A stretch of DNA of 64,000 nt from NCBI GenBank assembly GCA_002559145.1, contig NTXX01000010.1, positions 240,681-304,680 on the forward strand, in the 5' to 3' direction. A program made the position numbers and the translations under genes. The notes beneath the pieces were generated by a model. That model was not told where the DNA came from, did not search any database, and saw nothing but the letters and a program-made list of their open reading frames with translations. The stretch comes from Bacillus sp. AFS006103 (GTDB lineage: Bacteria; Bacillota; Bacilli; Bacillales; Cytobacillaceae). Below are positions 43,414-51,979 of the stretch, piece by piece. Position 1 is the first letter of the stretch. The number at the start of each line of letters is the position of its first letter.

Positions 43414-44217
43414 CTATAGTTTCTTTAAAAATTCTAACACTCTTTCATTTACTAAATCATTGGCTTCGGTTAAATAGATATGCCCTGCACCTTGAATCGT
43501 CAAAAATTCCGCATTTGGAATTTTTTCTGCAAGGGTTACCCCATTTTGGTAGGGAACTAATTTATCTTCATCACCATGGATAACTAAGGTTGGAGCCTTA
43601 ATTTGGTCTATCTTGTTGTAGGTATCATGAGCTAAGCAGGCTTGGAGCTGAAGCACATAGGCATAAGGAAGCACAGGGATCTCTATTCTTTTTTGTATGT
43701 CCTCTGCAACTAAATCCCGCTGATTTTCTATAAAATCATGACTGTAAAGGATTGGAACAGTTGCCCAAGCCACTTCTTCAGGTGTTGCAACAGAAGAACC
43801 CCTCGAAAGCATTAACATCGAGACATCTGCACCAGGCTGTACATGGTTGACCCCTCCAGAGGTTGTACAACCTAAAATAAGGGATCGGACTCTTTCGGGA
43901 TACATAAGCGCTAATCTTTGTGCAATCATCCCACCCATGGAAATACCATAGACATGGGCAGACTCGACACCGGCAGCATCCATGATGCACTTAGCATCTT
44001 CTGCCATTTGCGCGATTGAATAAGGGGTATTAGGTTTATCACTAAGACCTGTACCGCGATTATCAAAAATAATTACTTTATAATGCTCACTTAGAGCAGG
44101 GAGAGTTCTGAACCAAGATTTTGAATTAAGTGACAACCCCATTATTAATAGTAAGGGTTCCCCCTCTCCATGAACCTCATAATAGAGATTTATACCATTC
44201 CCAGTAGTTTGTGGCAT
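43414..44217 (-). CDS. Alpha/beta hydrolase, enol-lactonase-like
   Basis: 267 residues with nucleophile motif YGISMGGMIAQ (Ser near 94), oxyanion region LLIMGLSLNSKSW, acid in IHGDEDKLVP and His in GAGHIYL. It resembles 3-oxoadipate enol-lactonase-type hydrolases, but no aromatic pathway genes are near. In a PHA region a thioesterase or depolymerase role is possible. Substrate unknown. Confidence 0.8.
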   Translation of the reverse strand: MPQTTGNGINLYYEVHGEGEPLLLIMGLSLNSKSWFRTLPALSEHYKVIIFDNRGTGLSDKPNTPYSIAQMAEDAKCIMDAAGVESAHVYGISMGGMIAQRLALMYPERVRSLILGCTTSGGVNHVQPGADVSMLMLSRGSSVATPEEVAWATVPILYSHDFIENQRDLVAEDIQKRIEIPVLPYAYVLQLQACLAHDTYNKIDQIKAPTLVIHGDEDKLVPYQNGVTLAEKIPNAEFLTIQGAGHIYLTEANDLVNERVLEFLKKL

Positions 44218-44287
44218 TTATTATAATCCTCCTTTTTAAAGATACGGTAAATTATATGATTTTTAGTAGTAGGAAAGAACATAGAAG

Positions 44288-44311
44288 AAGGGAAGAAAGA
44301 ATTCTTCCCTT
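44288..44311 (-). terminator. Hairpin after the 44310-45089 hydrolase
   Basis: AAGGGAAGAA pairs with TTCTTCCCTT around a four-base loop. It overlaps the end of the gene on the minus strand; the T-run is weak. Confidence 0.5.
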
Positions 44312-45089
44312 AACTTACATTTGAGTGTTTCTTTAAGAAGTTGCGGAGAACCCTGTTAAATGCATCTTTTTGCTCTAACTTGGCTATATGGCCAGTATTC
44401 CTGATAATAACAAACTCAGAATGACGAATTTTTTTATGCATTAAAAGTTGCATCCATACAGGGATGACTGAATCATATTGTGAGCCCATGATTAATGTGG
44501 GGACCTTAATTTTAGGAAGTAGTTTTAAATTATTTACTTCGAGACATGCTTTTACTGATTTAAGAAAAACCTCATGATTAGGCTTGTAAAATTTAAGGAA
44601 ATCCTCATAAACTTTGCCCTTCCATGAATTAAGTGAAATACGTGCTGCCGTTTCTTTTGGGAGACTGGGGTTATTCGAAAGTGATTGAACCCTTCGATAG
44701 TTTATTATTAGCTTTGCTAAGGGTTTTGGCACAAAATGAAATGTACTTACGAGCATTAAAGAGAGACACATCTGAGGTGCTTGACGATAAATCTCCTGCG
44801 CCACCATTCCTCCCATGGATAAACCACAGATGTGTGCGCTTTCAATTTGGAGTTTCTTCAATAGATAAATAATATCACGAGCAAAGTGTGGTATAGAAAT
44901 CTTTTCAGTAGTGATATGCTCACCATGTCCCCTTAAATCAGGAATAATCAAGTCATACTGATCTGCAAATTCAAACTGATTGTTCCAGCCCTCCTTTACC
45001 TCTCCTAGACCGTGAATAAAGACCAGAGGTTCACCTTTACCAAAACGTAAGTAAGGAATTTCAGAGTAACGAATTATCATTTCACTCAA
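44310..45089 (-). CDS. Alpha/beta hydrolase, PHA-region paralogue A
   Basis: 259 residues. Oxyanion motif VFIHGLGEVKEGW, nucleophile ICGLSMGGMVAQEIYRQAP (Ser near 93), acid in LIMGSQYDSVIP and His in RNTGHIAKLE. It is a close paralogue of the gene at 50970-51752, which has the same signature stretches EIPYLR, GEPLVF and YDLIIPDLRGHGE. TTG start with GGAGGGG seven bases upstream. The pair brackets the PHA biosynthesis genes, so an acyl-CoA thioesterase or oligomer hydrolase role is plausible. Confidence 0.8.
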   Translation of the reverse strand: MSEMIIRYSEIPYLRFGKGEPLVFIHGLGEVKEGWNNQFEFADQYDLIIPDLRGHGEHITTEKISIPHFARDIIYLLKKLQIESAHICGLSMGGMVAQEIYRQAPQMCLSLMLVSTFHFVPKPLAKLIINYRRVQSLSNNPSLPKETAARISLNSWKGKVYEDFLKFYKPNHEVFLKSVKACLEVNNLKLLPKIKVPTLIMGSQYDSVIPVWMQLLMHKKIRHSEFVIIRNTGHIAKLEQKDAFNRVLRNFLKKHSNVS

Positions 45090-45225
45090 AATTAACCCCT
45101 CCTATTGATTTTTACTATAAAGGGGGTTGCCACTATTTGTAAAGTAATTGTTGTCATATAATTCAGAATAATACAAAAGAACCATTCCGTTGATGTCCTC
45201 TCTATTCTGACAAATGTATTCCTCT

Positions 45226-45238
45226 GGTGCCTGACACC
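45226..45238. repeat. Dispersed palindrome GGTGCCTGACACC, copy 3
   Basis: Full copy in the opposite orientation to copies 2 and 4, in the gap between divergent genes. Confidence 0.75.
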
Positions 45239-45481
45239 TAGTTGGAATGTTATAGAAAGATACTACTTTCTGTGTTTGTATTAATTTGGAAGGAGGTTAG
45301 GAATAGGTATGTTTGTTTATTTAATTGAATTTTTATTCTTGGGAGTGTGCTGGATTGAAAAAATATTCCGACACTTTTCGTCATTTTTCTTATGCTTATG
45401 GAAATACCTATAAAACTGATAGTTAATTTATGGAGATTGGTATTTCTATTTATTTAGGAATCACAGACTTTTTGCGGAATT

Positions 45482-45527
45482 TTGTCGAAAGAGGAAGGTT
45501 TACAAATTCCCATTTTACAACAATAAT
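45482..45527 (+). promoter_or_regulatory. Promoter and conserved box of acyl-CoA ligase 2
   Basis: TTTACA at 45499-45504 and AATAAT at 45522-45527, spacer 17 bp, both identical to ligase 1. The upstream box GGAATTTTGTCGAAA matches that of ligase 1 with one change in GGAATWTTGTCGARA. Confidence 0.65.
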
Positions 45528-45645
45528 CGTAACTATATTAATATTCTAATTACTGATATAGACGAACGCTTCAAAGTTATTGCACCATTTTTAAATGGAA
45601 TAATTACTATTGAATTTTAGTATTCCTGAGGAGGCATCGTATCTA

Positions 45646-47280
45646 ATGGTTTATCAGCAAAAGCCGTGGTTAAAAATTTATGATCCAAGAATCACCGAGC
45701 ATGTGAATATTGAACATAATTCTCTTTATGACTTTTTACATGATTCTGTCAATCGTTATAAAACTAATCCTGCCTTTACCTTCTATGGAAAGGTTTGGAC
45801 TTACAACGATACAAAAGCGATTACCGACAAATTTGCTGCAGCTTTACATCGAGCAGGATTTACTAAGGGTGATCGACTTTCGATTATGCTTCCTAATTCC
45901 CCGCATTATATATTCACGCTATTCGGTACCTTTCGTTTAGGAGGAATAGCTGTTCAAGTTAATCCAATGTATGTAGAAAAAGAAATAGAACATGTTTTAA
46001 ATGATTCTGGCTCTGAGTACATAGTAGCGTTTGATGCATTTTATCCAAGAATAAAGGAATTACAATCCAATACATCCTTGAAGAAGATAATCGCAGTAAG
46101 TTTCGGTGGTGCAAAAGTCGACCTTGTAGAAGGCGATCATTATTTTGATGAATTTTTAGAAGAGGATGTAAATATTCCAGAGGTAGAGATAAAGCCATCC
46201 GAAGACGTGGCTCTTTTACAATATACTGGTGGAACAACTGGTGTCTCTAAAGGTGTCATGCTTACTCATCGTAATCTCCTAGCTAATTTCAATCAAGTTT
46301 GTGATTTTGCTTATAAAGCTTGTGAGAATAAACCGGAAAATTTAAAGATGATAACCGTTTTGCCAATGTTCCATGTGTATGGATTATCAAGTGTCGCACT
46401 ATGTGGAATAAGGGAAGGAGCAAATCAGATTGTTTTACCTCGATTTGATGCAAGGGAAGTAATGGAAACGGTTAATCGTGAAAAGCCGTTCCAAATGTCA
46501 GCTGTACCAACCATGTACTTTGCATTAAATAGCTTATCGGATTTAGATACTTGTAGTTTTAAGGACATGTATTACTTAAGCAGCGGAGGTGCTCCACTAC
46601 CTGTAGAACAAGTAAAAATGTTTGAAAAGAAAACAGGTGCAAAACTGCTTGATGGATATGGTCTTTCTGAAGCAGCCCCAACGGTAATTTTTAGTCCGCC
46701 GTTCGTACCAAGAAAATTTGGGAGTATTGGGATTCCTGTTCAAAGTACGGTTGCAAGAATCGTTCATGAAACAGCCAATGGGTATGTCGATGCTCCAATA
46801 GGAGAAGCAGGAGAATTAATTATCCAAGGCCCACAGGTTATGAAAGGCTATTGGAACCGTCCGGAAGATACGGCTGATGTATTAAAGGATGGCTGGCTGT
46901 TTACAGGTGATATCGCCAAAATGGATGAGGACGGCTATTTTTATATTGTTGACCGCAAGAAGGATATGATTATTGCAAGCGGATACAATGTATATCCGAG
47001 AGAAATTGAGGATGTGCTATATCAGCTTGAAGGTATTGAAGAAGCACTTGTCATTGGAGTTCCTGATTCCTACCGTGGGGAAACGGTAAAAGCCTTCGTC
47101 AAACTAAAGGGGGGATTCTCCCTTACCACAGAGGAAATCCTGCAGTTTGGTAAAGAAAATATTGCACCCTACAAGGCTCCAAAACAAGTAGAAATACTTG
47201 AAGAACTGCCAAAATCATCTGTGGGAAAACTACTCAGAAGAGTATTAAGAGACCAAGAGAAATTAAAGGTTAAAGCTTAA
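45646..47280 (+). CDS. Long-chain fatty acid-CoA ligase-like enzyme, paralogue 2
   Basis: 544 residues, same family and motifs as paralogue 1 (YTGGTTGVSKG, DGYGLSEAAP, GWLFTGD, LPKSSVGKLLRR). The two proteins can be aligned end to end from MVYQQKPWLK onward. Start set at the ATG at 45646 on that basis and on the GAGGAGG site. It is followed 23 bases later by the SDR gene and so heads the PHA operon. Confidence 0.88.
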   Translation: MVYQQKPWLKIYDPRITEHVNIEHNSLYDFLHDSVNRYKTNPAFTFYGKVWTYNDTKAITDKFAAALHRAGFTKGDRLSIMLPNSPHYIFTLFGTFRLGGIAVQVNPMYVEKEIEHVLNDSGSEYIVAFDAFYPRIKELQSNTSLKKIIAVSFGGAKVDLVEGDHYFDEFLEEDVNIPEVEIKPSEDVALLQYTGGTTGVSKGVMLTHRNLLANFNQVCDFAYKACENKPENLKMITVLPMFHVYGLSSVALCGIREGANQIVLPRFDAREVMETVNREKPFQMSAVPTMYFALNSLSDLDTCSFKDMYYLSSGGAPLPVEQVKMFEKKTGAKLLDGYGLSEAAPTVIFSPPFVPRKFGSIGIPVQSTVARIVHETANGYVDAPIGEAGELIIQGPQVMKGYWNRPEDTADVLKDGWLFTGDIAKMDEDGYFYIVDRKKDMIIASGYNVYPREIEDVLYQLEGIEEALVIGVPDSYRGETVKAFVKLKGGFSLTTEEILQFGKENIAPYKAPKQVEILEELPKSSVGKLLRRVLRDQEKLKVKA

Positions 47281-47303
47281 AGCTTAATGGAAGGGAGAAA
47301 CCG

Positions 47304-48083
47304 ATGAATATTCAAGAACTTTTTAGTTTAAAAGGTAAAACTGCTATTATTACAGGCGGAGGAAGAGGTCTAGGTCAGCAAATCGCTCTCGCTTATGCGG
47401 AAGCAGGAGCGAATGTGGTCGTTTGTTCGAGAAATCTCGATGCTTGTCAACAATTTTGCGAAGCGCTCAAAGAAAAAGGGGTTCGTTCACTTGCAGTAAA
47501 ATGTGACGTTGCTAACCCCGCCGATATCCAACTTGTTGTTGACGAAACCATGAAGGAGTTTGGCCGGATTGATATTTTGGTTAATAACAGTGGTACTAGC
47601 TGGGGAGCCCCTGCATTAGATATGCCTGAAGATAAGTGGGATAAGGTAATGGATATTAACCTTAAGGCAGTCTTCTTATTTTCCCAAACGGTTGGTAAAA
47701 TTATGGTAGAGCAAAAGTCAGGTAAGATTATCAACATTGCATCGATCGCCGGTATGGGTGGTCAAGATCCACTAGTCATGGATGCAATAGGTTATGCTGC
47801 AAGCAAGGGTGCTGTCATAACATTAACAAAGGATTTAGCCGTTAAATTGGCTCCTTTTAATGTTCATGTGAATGCAATTGCCCCGGGATTTTTTCCAACA
47901 AAAATGGCAAAAGCCATTCTGGACTACTCAGGTGAAAAAATTCTTGAGAGGACACCAGCGGGACGTTTTGGTTCCGATGATGATATGAAAGGTCCTGCAC
48001 TTTTCTTAGCTTCGGATGCCTCCAACTATGTTTATGGTCATGTACTTGTCGTTGACGGAGGCACAACTGCCAGTGTACAGTAA
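47304..48083 (+). CDS. SDR-family 3-oxoacyl-CoA reductase-like enzyme
   Basis: 259-residue short-chain dehydrogenase: cofactor motif ITGGGRGLGQQIA (about 16-28), NNSGTSWG, catalytic Tyr and Lys in YAASKGAVITLTKD, and PGFFPTKM. Its place between the ligase and the phaR/phaC genes suggests the PhaB role (acetoacetyl-CoA or 3-ketoacyl-CoA to 3-hydroxyacyl-CoA). Sequence alone also fits a gluconate dehydrogenase-like SDR. Confidence 0.8.
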   Translation: MNIQELFSLKGKTAIITGGGRGLGQQIALAYAEAGANVVVCSRNLDACQQFCEALKEKGVRSLAVKCDVANPADIQLVVDETMKEFGRIDILVNNSGTSWGAPALDMPEDKWDKVMDINLKAVFLFSQTVGKIMVEQKSGKIINIASIAGMGGQDPLVMDAIGYAASKGAVITLTKDLAVKLAPFNVHVNAIAPGFFPTKMAKAILDYSGEKILERTPAGRFGSDDDMKGPALFLASDASNYVYGHVLVVDGGTTASVQ

Positions 48084-48120
48084 TAAGTAGAGAATGACCA
48101 GTTAGTTAAGAGGGGTTTAG

Positions 48121-48603
48121 ATGAAGTCCACCCACCAAGAAATGGATGCTTTTTATAAAAAGTTAGAAAAAAAATGGAATGAACAAATTCATGCCCATAC
48201 CAATACACGCAGCTTTACATTGGCTCTTGGTAGGGCACTGGATGCACACGTGAAACGATTAAAAATTCACAGAAGGTTAACAACAAGATGGTTAAAGCAT
48301 TTAGACCTTCCGAATAAAGATGAAATAAGTGCTATTTCTGTAAGAATCGTAGATTATGAGGGGAAATTAGATTTTCTTGAAGAAACAATCTATGAGATTA
48401 AACAAAGCCAACAAAAGAATAATCTCCAGTTAAGTATGGTTCGGATGTCATGTGAAGCCCTGCTATCTGTTTTAGAAATGGAGGCAAGGGATATCCACGA
48501 CTGCAAGATAAAAAGCTTAGAATCCGAGTTATTAGATTTAAAACAATTATTTCATTCAGATCACATGAAAATGGAGGAGAAAAACAATGACGAAAAAAAC
48601 TGA
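48121..48603 (+). CDS. PhaR-like protein (second PHA synthase-associated subunit)
   Basis: 160 residues, helical, charged. The middle stretch LDLPNKDEISAISVRIVDYEGKLDFLEE aligns with LNLPTKNDVSNVANLTIQAEEKIEALEE of the PhaR downstream, so both share the PhaR/PhaE core. The C-terminal third is predicted coiled coil. It ends overlapping the phasin-like gene by 17 bases. It could be a second PhaC partner or a granule-surface protein. Confidence 0.65.
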   Translation: MKSTHQEMDAFYKKLEKKWNEQIHAHTNTRSFTLALGRALDAHVKRLKIHRRLTTRWLKHLDLPNKDEISAISVRIVDYEGKLDFLEETIYEIKQSQQKNNLQLSMVRMSCEALLSVLEMEARDIHDCKIKSLESELLDLKQLFHSDHMKMEEKNNDEKN

Positions 48604-49210
48604 AGCTGTACTAGAGGTTGAAAATCAAGAAACGAAGGTTGATGGGGAGAAGGATTTAACAAGTTTGGACCTTCTATGGAAGCTTGGATTTAATGAATTA
48701 GATGCTATGACAGAACGTTTTAACAAACGAGATGAACTTTTCTTAGAAAATGTAAAGAACTATGTGGAAAAGCTTAAACAGAATCAGGAAAATGCTATCA
48801 CGGTTTCGGCACAATTTGGAATGGAACTCAAGGAGTGGGAAAAATCAGCTCGCGAAGAATTACTTGTGACAACAACTTCCCTACAGAATTTATTTCCAGT
48901 GAAATCATATGAAGAAATTAACAAAGTAGTGGAAGACATTCAAAATAAAACAGCTCATCTATTGTTAACCCCTACCCAATCTTTAATAACGGGTCAATTG
49001 GAAGCTCTAGATAAGTTTGTAGAAACAGTTGAACAATATATTGCCTATCGAAAAAATGGCCGAGAAAAATATATTGAAAGTGTGAAGAAAACTAGCAATG
49101 TTCTATATGAAAATCAAAAAGTATTTGTGAATATGTTTACAAAGCAAGTGAAAAGTGCGATGCTCCCATTTCAAAACTATATGAAAACTACAAACAATCA
49201 ATCTAAATAA
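48587..49210 (+). CDS. phaP: Phasin-like granule protein
   Basis: 207 residues, almost wholly helical and charged, without cysteine or signal peptide. An acidic N-terminus is followed by long amphipathic helices (for example MTERFNKRDELFLENVKNYVEKLK). This is the profile of phasins that coat PHA granules. The ATG follows GGAGG and overlaps the previous gene. Assignment rests on composition and place between two PhaR-like genes. Confidence 0.6.
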   Translation: MTKKTEAVLEVENQETKVDGEKDLTSLDLLWKLGFNELDAMTERFNKRDELFLENVKNYVEKLKQNQENAITVSAQFGMELKEWEKSAREELLVTTTSLQNLFPVKSYEEINKVVEDIQNKTAHLLLTPTQSLITGQLEALDKFVETVEQYIAYRKNGREKYIESVKKTSNVLYENQKVFVNMFTKQVKSAMLPFQNYMKTTNNQSK

Positions 49211-49232
49211 TTTCATCATAGGAGTGGAAGTA

Positions 49233-49799
49233 ATGTCGGGTAAAAAACCTTACGATCCATATGAATCCATTCATAAGCTTAGTTTATTATGGGAAAAACA
49301 GATGAATGACTTTTTCTATCTTTTGACTGATAACAAGGATTTCGTAAAAATGTCCAATGTAAGAACAGAATTTAAATCCCGTTATCTAGATGCAATTAAA
49401 AAGAATCATGAAGCACTTGCTAATGTGTTAAATCTGCCAACCAAAAATGATGTCTCTAATGTGGCAAACCTAACCATTCAAGCAGAAGAGAAAATTGAAG
49501 CTCTCGAGGAACAAATTTGGACCTTGCAGGATTCCATGAAAACCCAAAGTAAAGAAATTGAAAGTGTTGTAGAAATTTCCAAAGAAATTATTAAACTGAC
49601 AAAGCAGCTTAAAACAGAGTTAGTAAAATCGAAAAAAGAGCAAGTAGAATCAAAAAAACTACATGCAGAACTCCAAGAAGTGAAGTTTGAACTTTCGAAA
49701 TTATCAAATTTCAAAGAGGAATTTGAGAGTTTAAAATCTCTTATCAATAAAGACAAAGGTGTGGAACGTGAGCTAACCAGTTCAGGAGTTTCAAAATAA
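49233..49799 (+). CDS. phaR: PHA synthase subunit PhaR
   Basis: 188 residues. N-terminal YDPYESIHKLSLLWEKQMNDFFYLLTDNKDF and the central LNLPTKNDVSNVANLTIQAEEKIEALEEQ match the PhaR subunit of class IV synthases of Bacillus. The second half is a long coiled coil rich in Lys and Glu. Start at the ATG at 49233 after AGGAG; the GTG three codons earlier lies within that site. It directly precedes phaC. Confidence 0.85.
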   Translation: MSGKKPYDPYESIHKLSLLWEKQMNDFFYLLTDNKDFVKMSNVRTEFKSRYLDAIKKNHEALANVLNLPTKNDVSNVANLTIQAEEKIEALEEQIWTLQDSMKTQSKEIESVVEISKEIIKLTKQLKTELVKSKKEQVESKKLHAELQEVKFELSKLSNFKEEFESLKSLINKDKGVERELTSSGVSK

Positions 49800-49820
49800 A
49801 ATTGAAATGGAGGTAGGATA

Positions 49821-50894
49821 GTGGCAACTGAAACACCTTTCAAAGGGCTAATTCCCGATGTGGATTACCAGAAAGAAATGGAACGTTGGGCTAATGTCTT
49901 TAAGCTATTAAGTGAACCAGAGCCCAAGATAGGTCAGACTCCAAGAACTGAAGTTTGGAGAAAAAATAAATCAGTATTATGGTATTATCCTGCCAAACAG
50001 AAAAAATATGAAATTCCATTGTTTTTCGTGTACTCACTTTTTAATAAACCCTATATTCTAGATATTGATCCAAAGTCGAGCGTTATTAAAAAACTAACGG
50101 ATATGGGTTATGATGTGTATTTATTGGATTGGGGTACACCAGGCTATGAGGATAAAAAAATCGGTCTCGATACCTATATTGAGAAATATTTAAAAATAGC
50201 TGTTAAGCGCGCGATACGCCATTCTGATGTTGAAGAAATTACATTAGTTGGCTACTGTTTAGGCGGTACGATTGCATCTATCTATGCATCGATTGCGGAA
50301 GAACCAATTAAAAATTTAATTGTAGCTACAGTACCAATCGATTTCTCCACGATAGTCGGTCCGGAGAAGTGGGCCGAGGGCTTCAGGAATGGGGATTTTG
50401 CGATTGAACATCTCCTCGATATTTATGGAGTTGTCCCACCTAAATATGTTGAGATGATGTTTAGAGCGGTTGGATCACCTATCTATTTTACTAACTATAC
50501 CATGCTTTTAAATCGAGCCCACGATCAGCGTTATGTGGATAAGTGGCGTCGAATGAATAAGTGGACGCTTGATCAGGTTTCTTTTACGGGGGAGGCTTAT
50601 AAACAATTAGGTAATGACCTAGTTAGAGATAACAAGCTCGTAAAAGGGGAATTTTTAGTTGGAAATAAAAAGGCGGATTTAAGTAATATTGATGCCAATC
50701 TATTTGTTATCTCTGGTTCTAGAGATAATTTAGTTTTAGAAAATCAAAGTAAGCCAATTATGGATTTAGTATCAAGTAAGGATAAAACATATCTTTGCGT
50801 GGAATCAGGGCATGTTGGACTTGCATTATCCGGCATGTTTGCGGGCATTGTTGATCAATGGGCATCCAGTCGCTCAAAACAGGTCTCAAAATGA
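49821..50894 (+). CDS. phaC: Class IV polyhydroxyalkanoate synthase PhaC
   Basis: Polymerises 3-hydroxyacyl-CoA into PHA at granule surfaces, with PhaR. 357 residues, the short size of class III/IV enzymes. The lipase-like box is GYCLGG with catalytic Cys146. The Asp lies in ISGSRDNLV and the His in ESGHVGLALSG. LDWGTPG is also typical. GTG start behind GGAGGTAGG. Confidence 0.93.
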   Translation: MATETPFKGLIPDVDYQKEMERWANVFKLLSEPEPKIGQTPRTEVWRKNKSVLWYYPAKQKKYEIPLFFVYSLFNKPYILDIDPKSSVIKKLTDMGYDVYLLDWGTPGYEDKKIGLDTYIEKYLKIAVKRAIRHSDVEEITLVGYCLGGTIASIYASIAEEPIKNLIVATVPIDFSTIVGPEKWAEGFRNGDFAIEHLLDIYGVVPPKYVEMMFRAVGSPIYFTNYTMLLNRAHDQRYVDKWRRMNKWTLDQVSFTGEAYKQLGNDLVRDNKLVKGEFLVGNKKADLSNIDANLFVISGSRDNLVLENQSKPIMDLVSSKDKTYLCVESGHVGLALSGMFAGIVDQWASSRSKQVSK

Positions 50895-50947
50895 TTTTGT
50901 ACTAAAGTATGGTACAAGGAAATATATAATAAGTAGAGGCAAAGAGA

Positions 50948-50971
50948 AGAGGAAGGTTAACCTTCCCCTTT
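50948..50971. terminator. Terminator after phaC, shared with the convergent hydrolase
   Basis: GGAAGG pairs with CCTTCC around TTAA, extended by AAG/CTT. A modest hairpin without a long T-run. Confidence 0.55.
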
Positions 50972-51752
50972 AACTTGCCATTCTATGTTTGTTCAAAAAT
51001 GTCCTTAGAACTTGATTGAATTCATCCTTCGCCTCTAACTTTGCAATATGGCCGGTATTCCTAAAAATAACAAATTCGGAGTGGCGAATTTGTTTGTGCA
51101 TCATGAATTGTACCCAAACAGGGATCACCGAATCATACTGGCCGCCGATAATTAGGGTGGGAACCTTTATTGTGGGTAGTAATGTGATATTATTTACTTT
51201 TAGACAGGCATCCGCGGATTTATAGAAGAATTCTTTATTTGGTTTGTAAAATTGAGAAAAGCTGTCGATATTTTCTTTTGTCCAAGAATAGAGGCAAACC
51301 TTCGCAGACCTTTCTGCTATATCCTCAAGAGATTTATTTTCTGATCGATTTTTCCGAAAGTTTGAAAATAGTTTGCCAAGATGATGCGGAGCAAAATGTA
51401 ACGTGCTTACCAGCATTAAGGAACGACACATTTCGGGTGCTTGGCGATAGATTTCCTGTGCTACGATTCCACCCATGGATAACCCACAAATGTGCGCGCT
51501 TTCAATCCCAAGTCCTTTCAATAGGCTAATAACATCATAAGCAAAGTTTTTTATTGATATCTCTCCAGGTGTAATATACTCTCCATGACCTCGTAAATCA
51601 GGGATAATTAAGTCATACTGATTTGCAAATTCAAACTGATTTCCCCACCCCTCCTTCACTTCACCAAGTCCGTGAAGAAAAACTAATGGTTCACCGGCAC
51701 CAAGACGCAAATAAGGGATTTCGGAGCAACATTTGAATACTTCTCTCAACAT
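50970..51752 (-). CDS. Alpha/beta hydrolase, PHA-region paralogue B
   Basis: 260 residues, strongly similar to the hydrolase at 44310-45089 over its whole length: GEPLVFLHGLGEVKEGWGNQ, ICGLSMGGIVAQEIYRQAPE, LIIGGQYDSVIPVW, FRNTGHIAKLE. Nucleophile Ser is in GLSMGG. It points toward phaC. Local duplication is evident. Substrate unknown. Confidence 0.8.
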   Translation of the reverse strand: MLREVFKCCSEIPYLRLGAGEPLVFLHGLGEVKEGWGNQFEFANQYDLIIPDLRGHGEYITPGEISIKNFAYDVISLLKGLGIESAHICGLSMGGIVAQEIYRQAPEMCRSLMLVSTLHFAPHHLGKLFSNFRKNRSENKSLEDIAERSAKVCLYSWTKENIDSFSQFYKPNKEFFYKSADACLKVNNITLLPTIKVPTLIIGGQYDSVIPVWVQFMMHKQIRHSEFVIFRNTGHIAKLEAKDEFNQVLRTFLNKHRMAS

Positions 51753-51979
51753 CCATTCCTCCTAGTTGTTTTATAACAACCTTTATTTCCAATATTCGAA
51801 CGGTCTAAACGGGTATAAAGTTCTGATTAGTGTATTATATAATTATCTGTGGGAAAATATTACATATGGGTGTAAACAACATATATGGAATGAGCTAGGT
51901 AGAACAAATTTTCATTCCATTGCTACTTTGAGTTATGATATGAGAATGAAGGATTAAAGGTGAAAATGGGGTTTTGTTC

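Larger units (their letters stand above)
45090..45645 (+). other. 556-base region before acyl-CoA ligase 2
   Basis: No convincing gene. It holds palindrome copy 3 (45226-45238), a 34-codon hydrophobic frame from an ATG at 45309 with AGGAGG twelve bases upstream (not accepted as a gene), and the promoter region homologous to that of ligase 1. Confidence 0.6.

Noticed and set aside
45309-45413. 34-codon hydrophobic frame upstream of ligase 2
   Set aside because: Ribosome site is 12 bases from the ATG, composition is that of AT-rich DNA, and no similar frame is found before the paralogous ligase.
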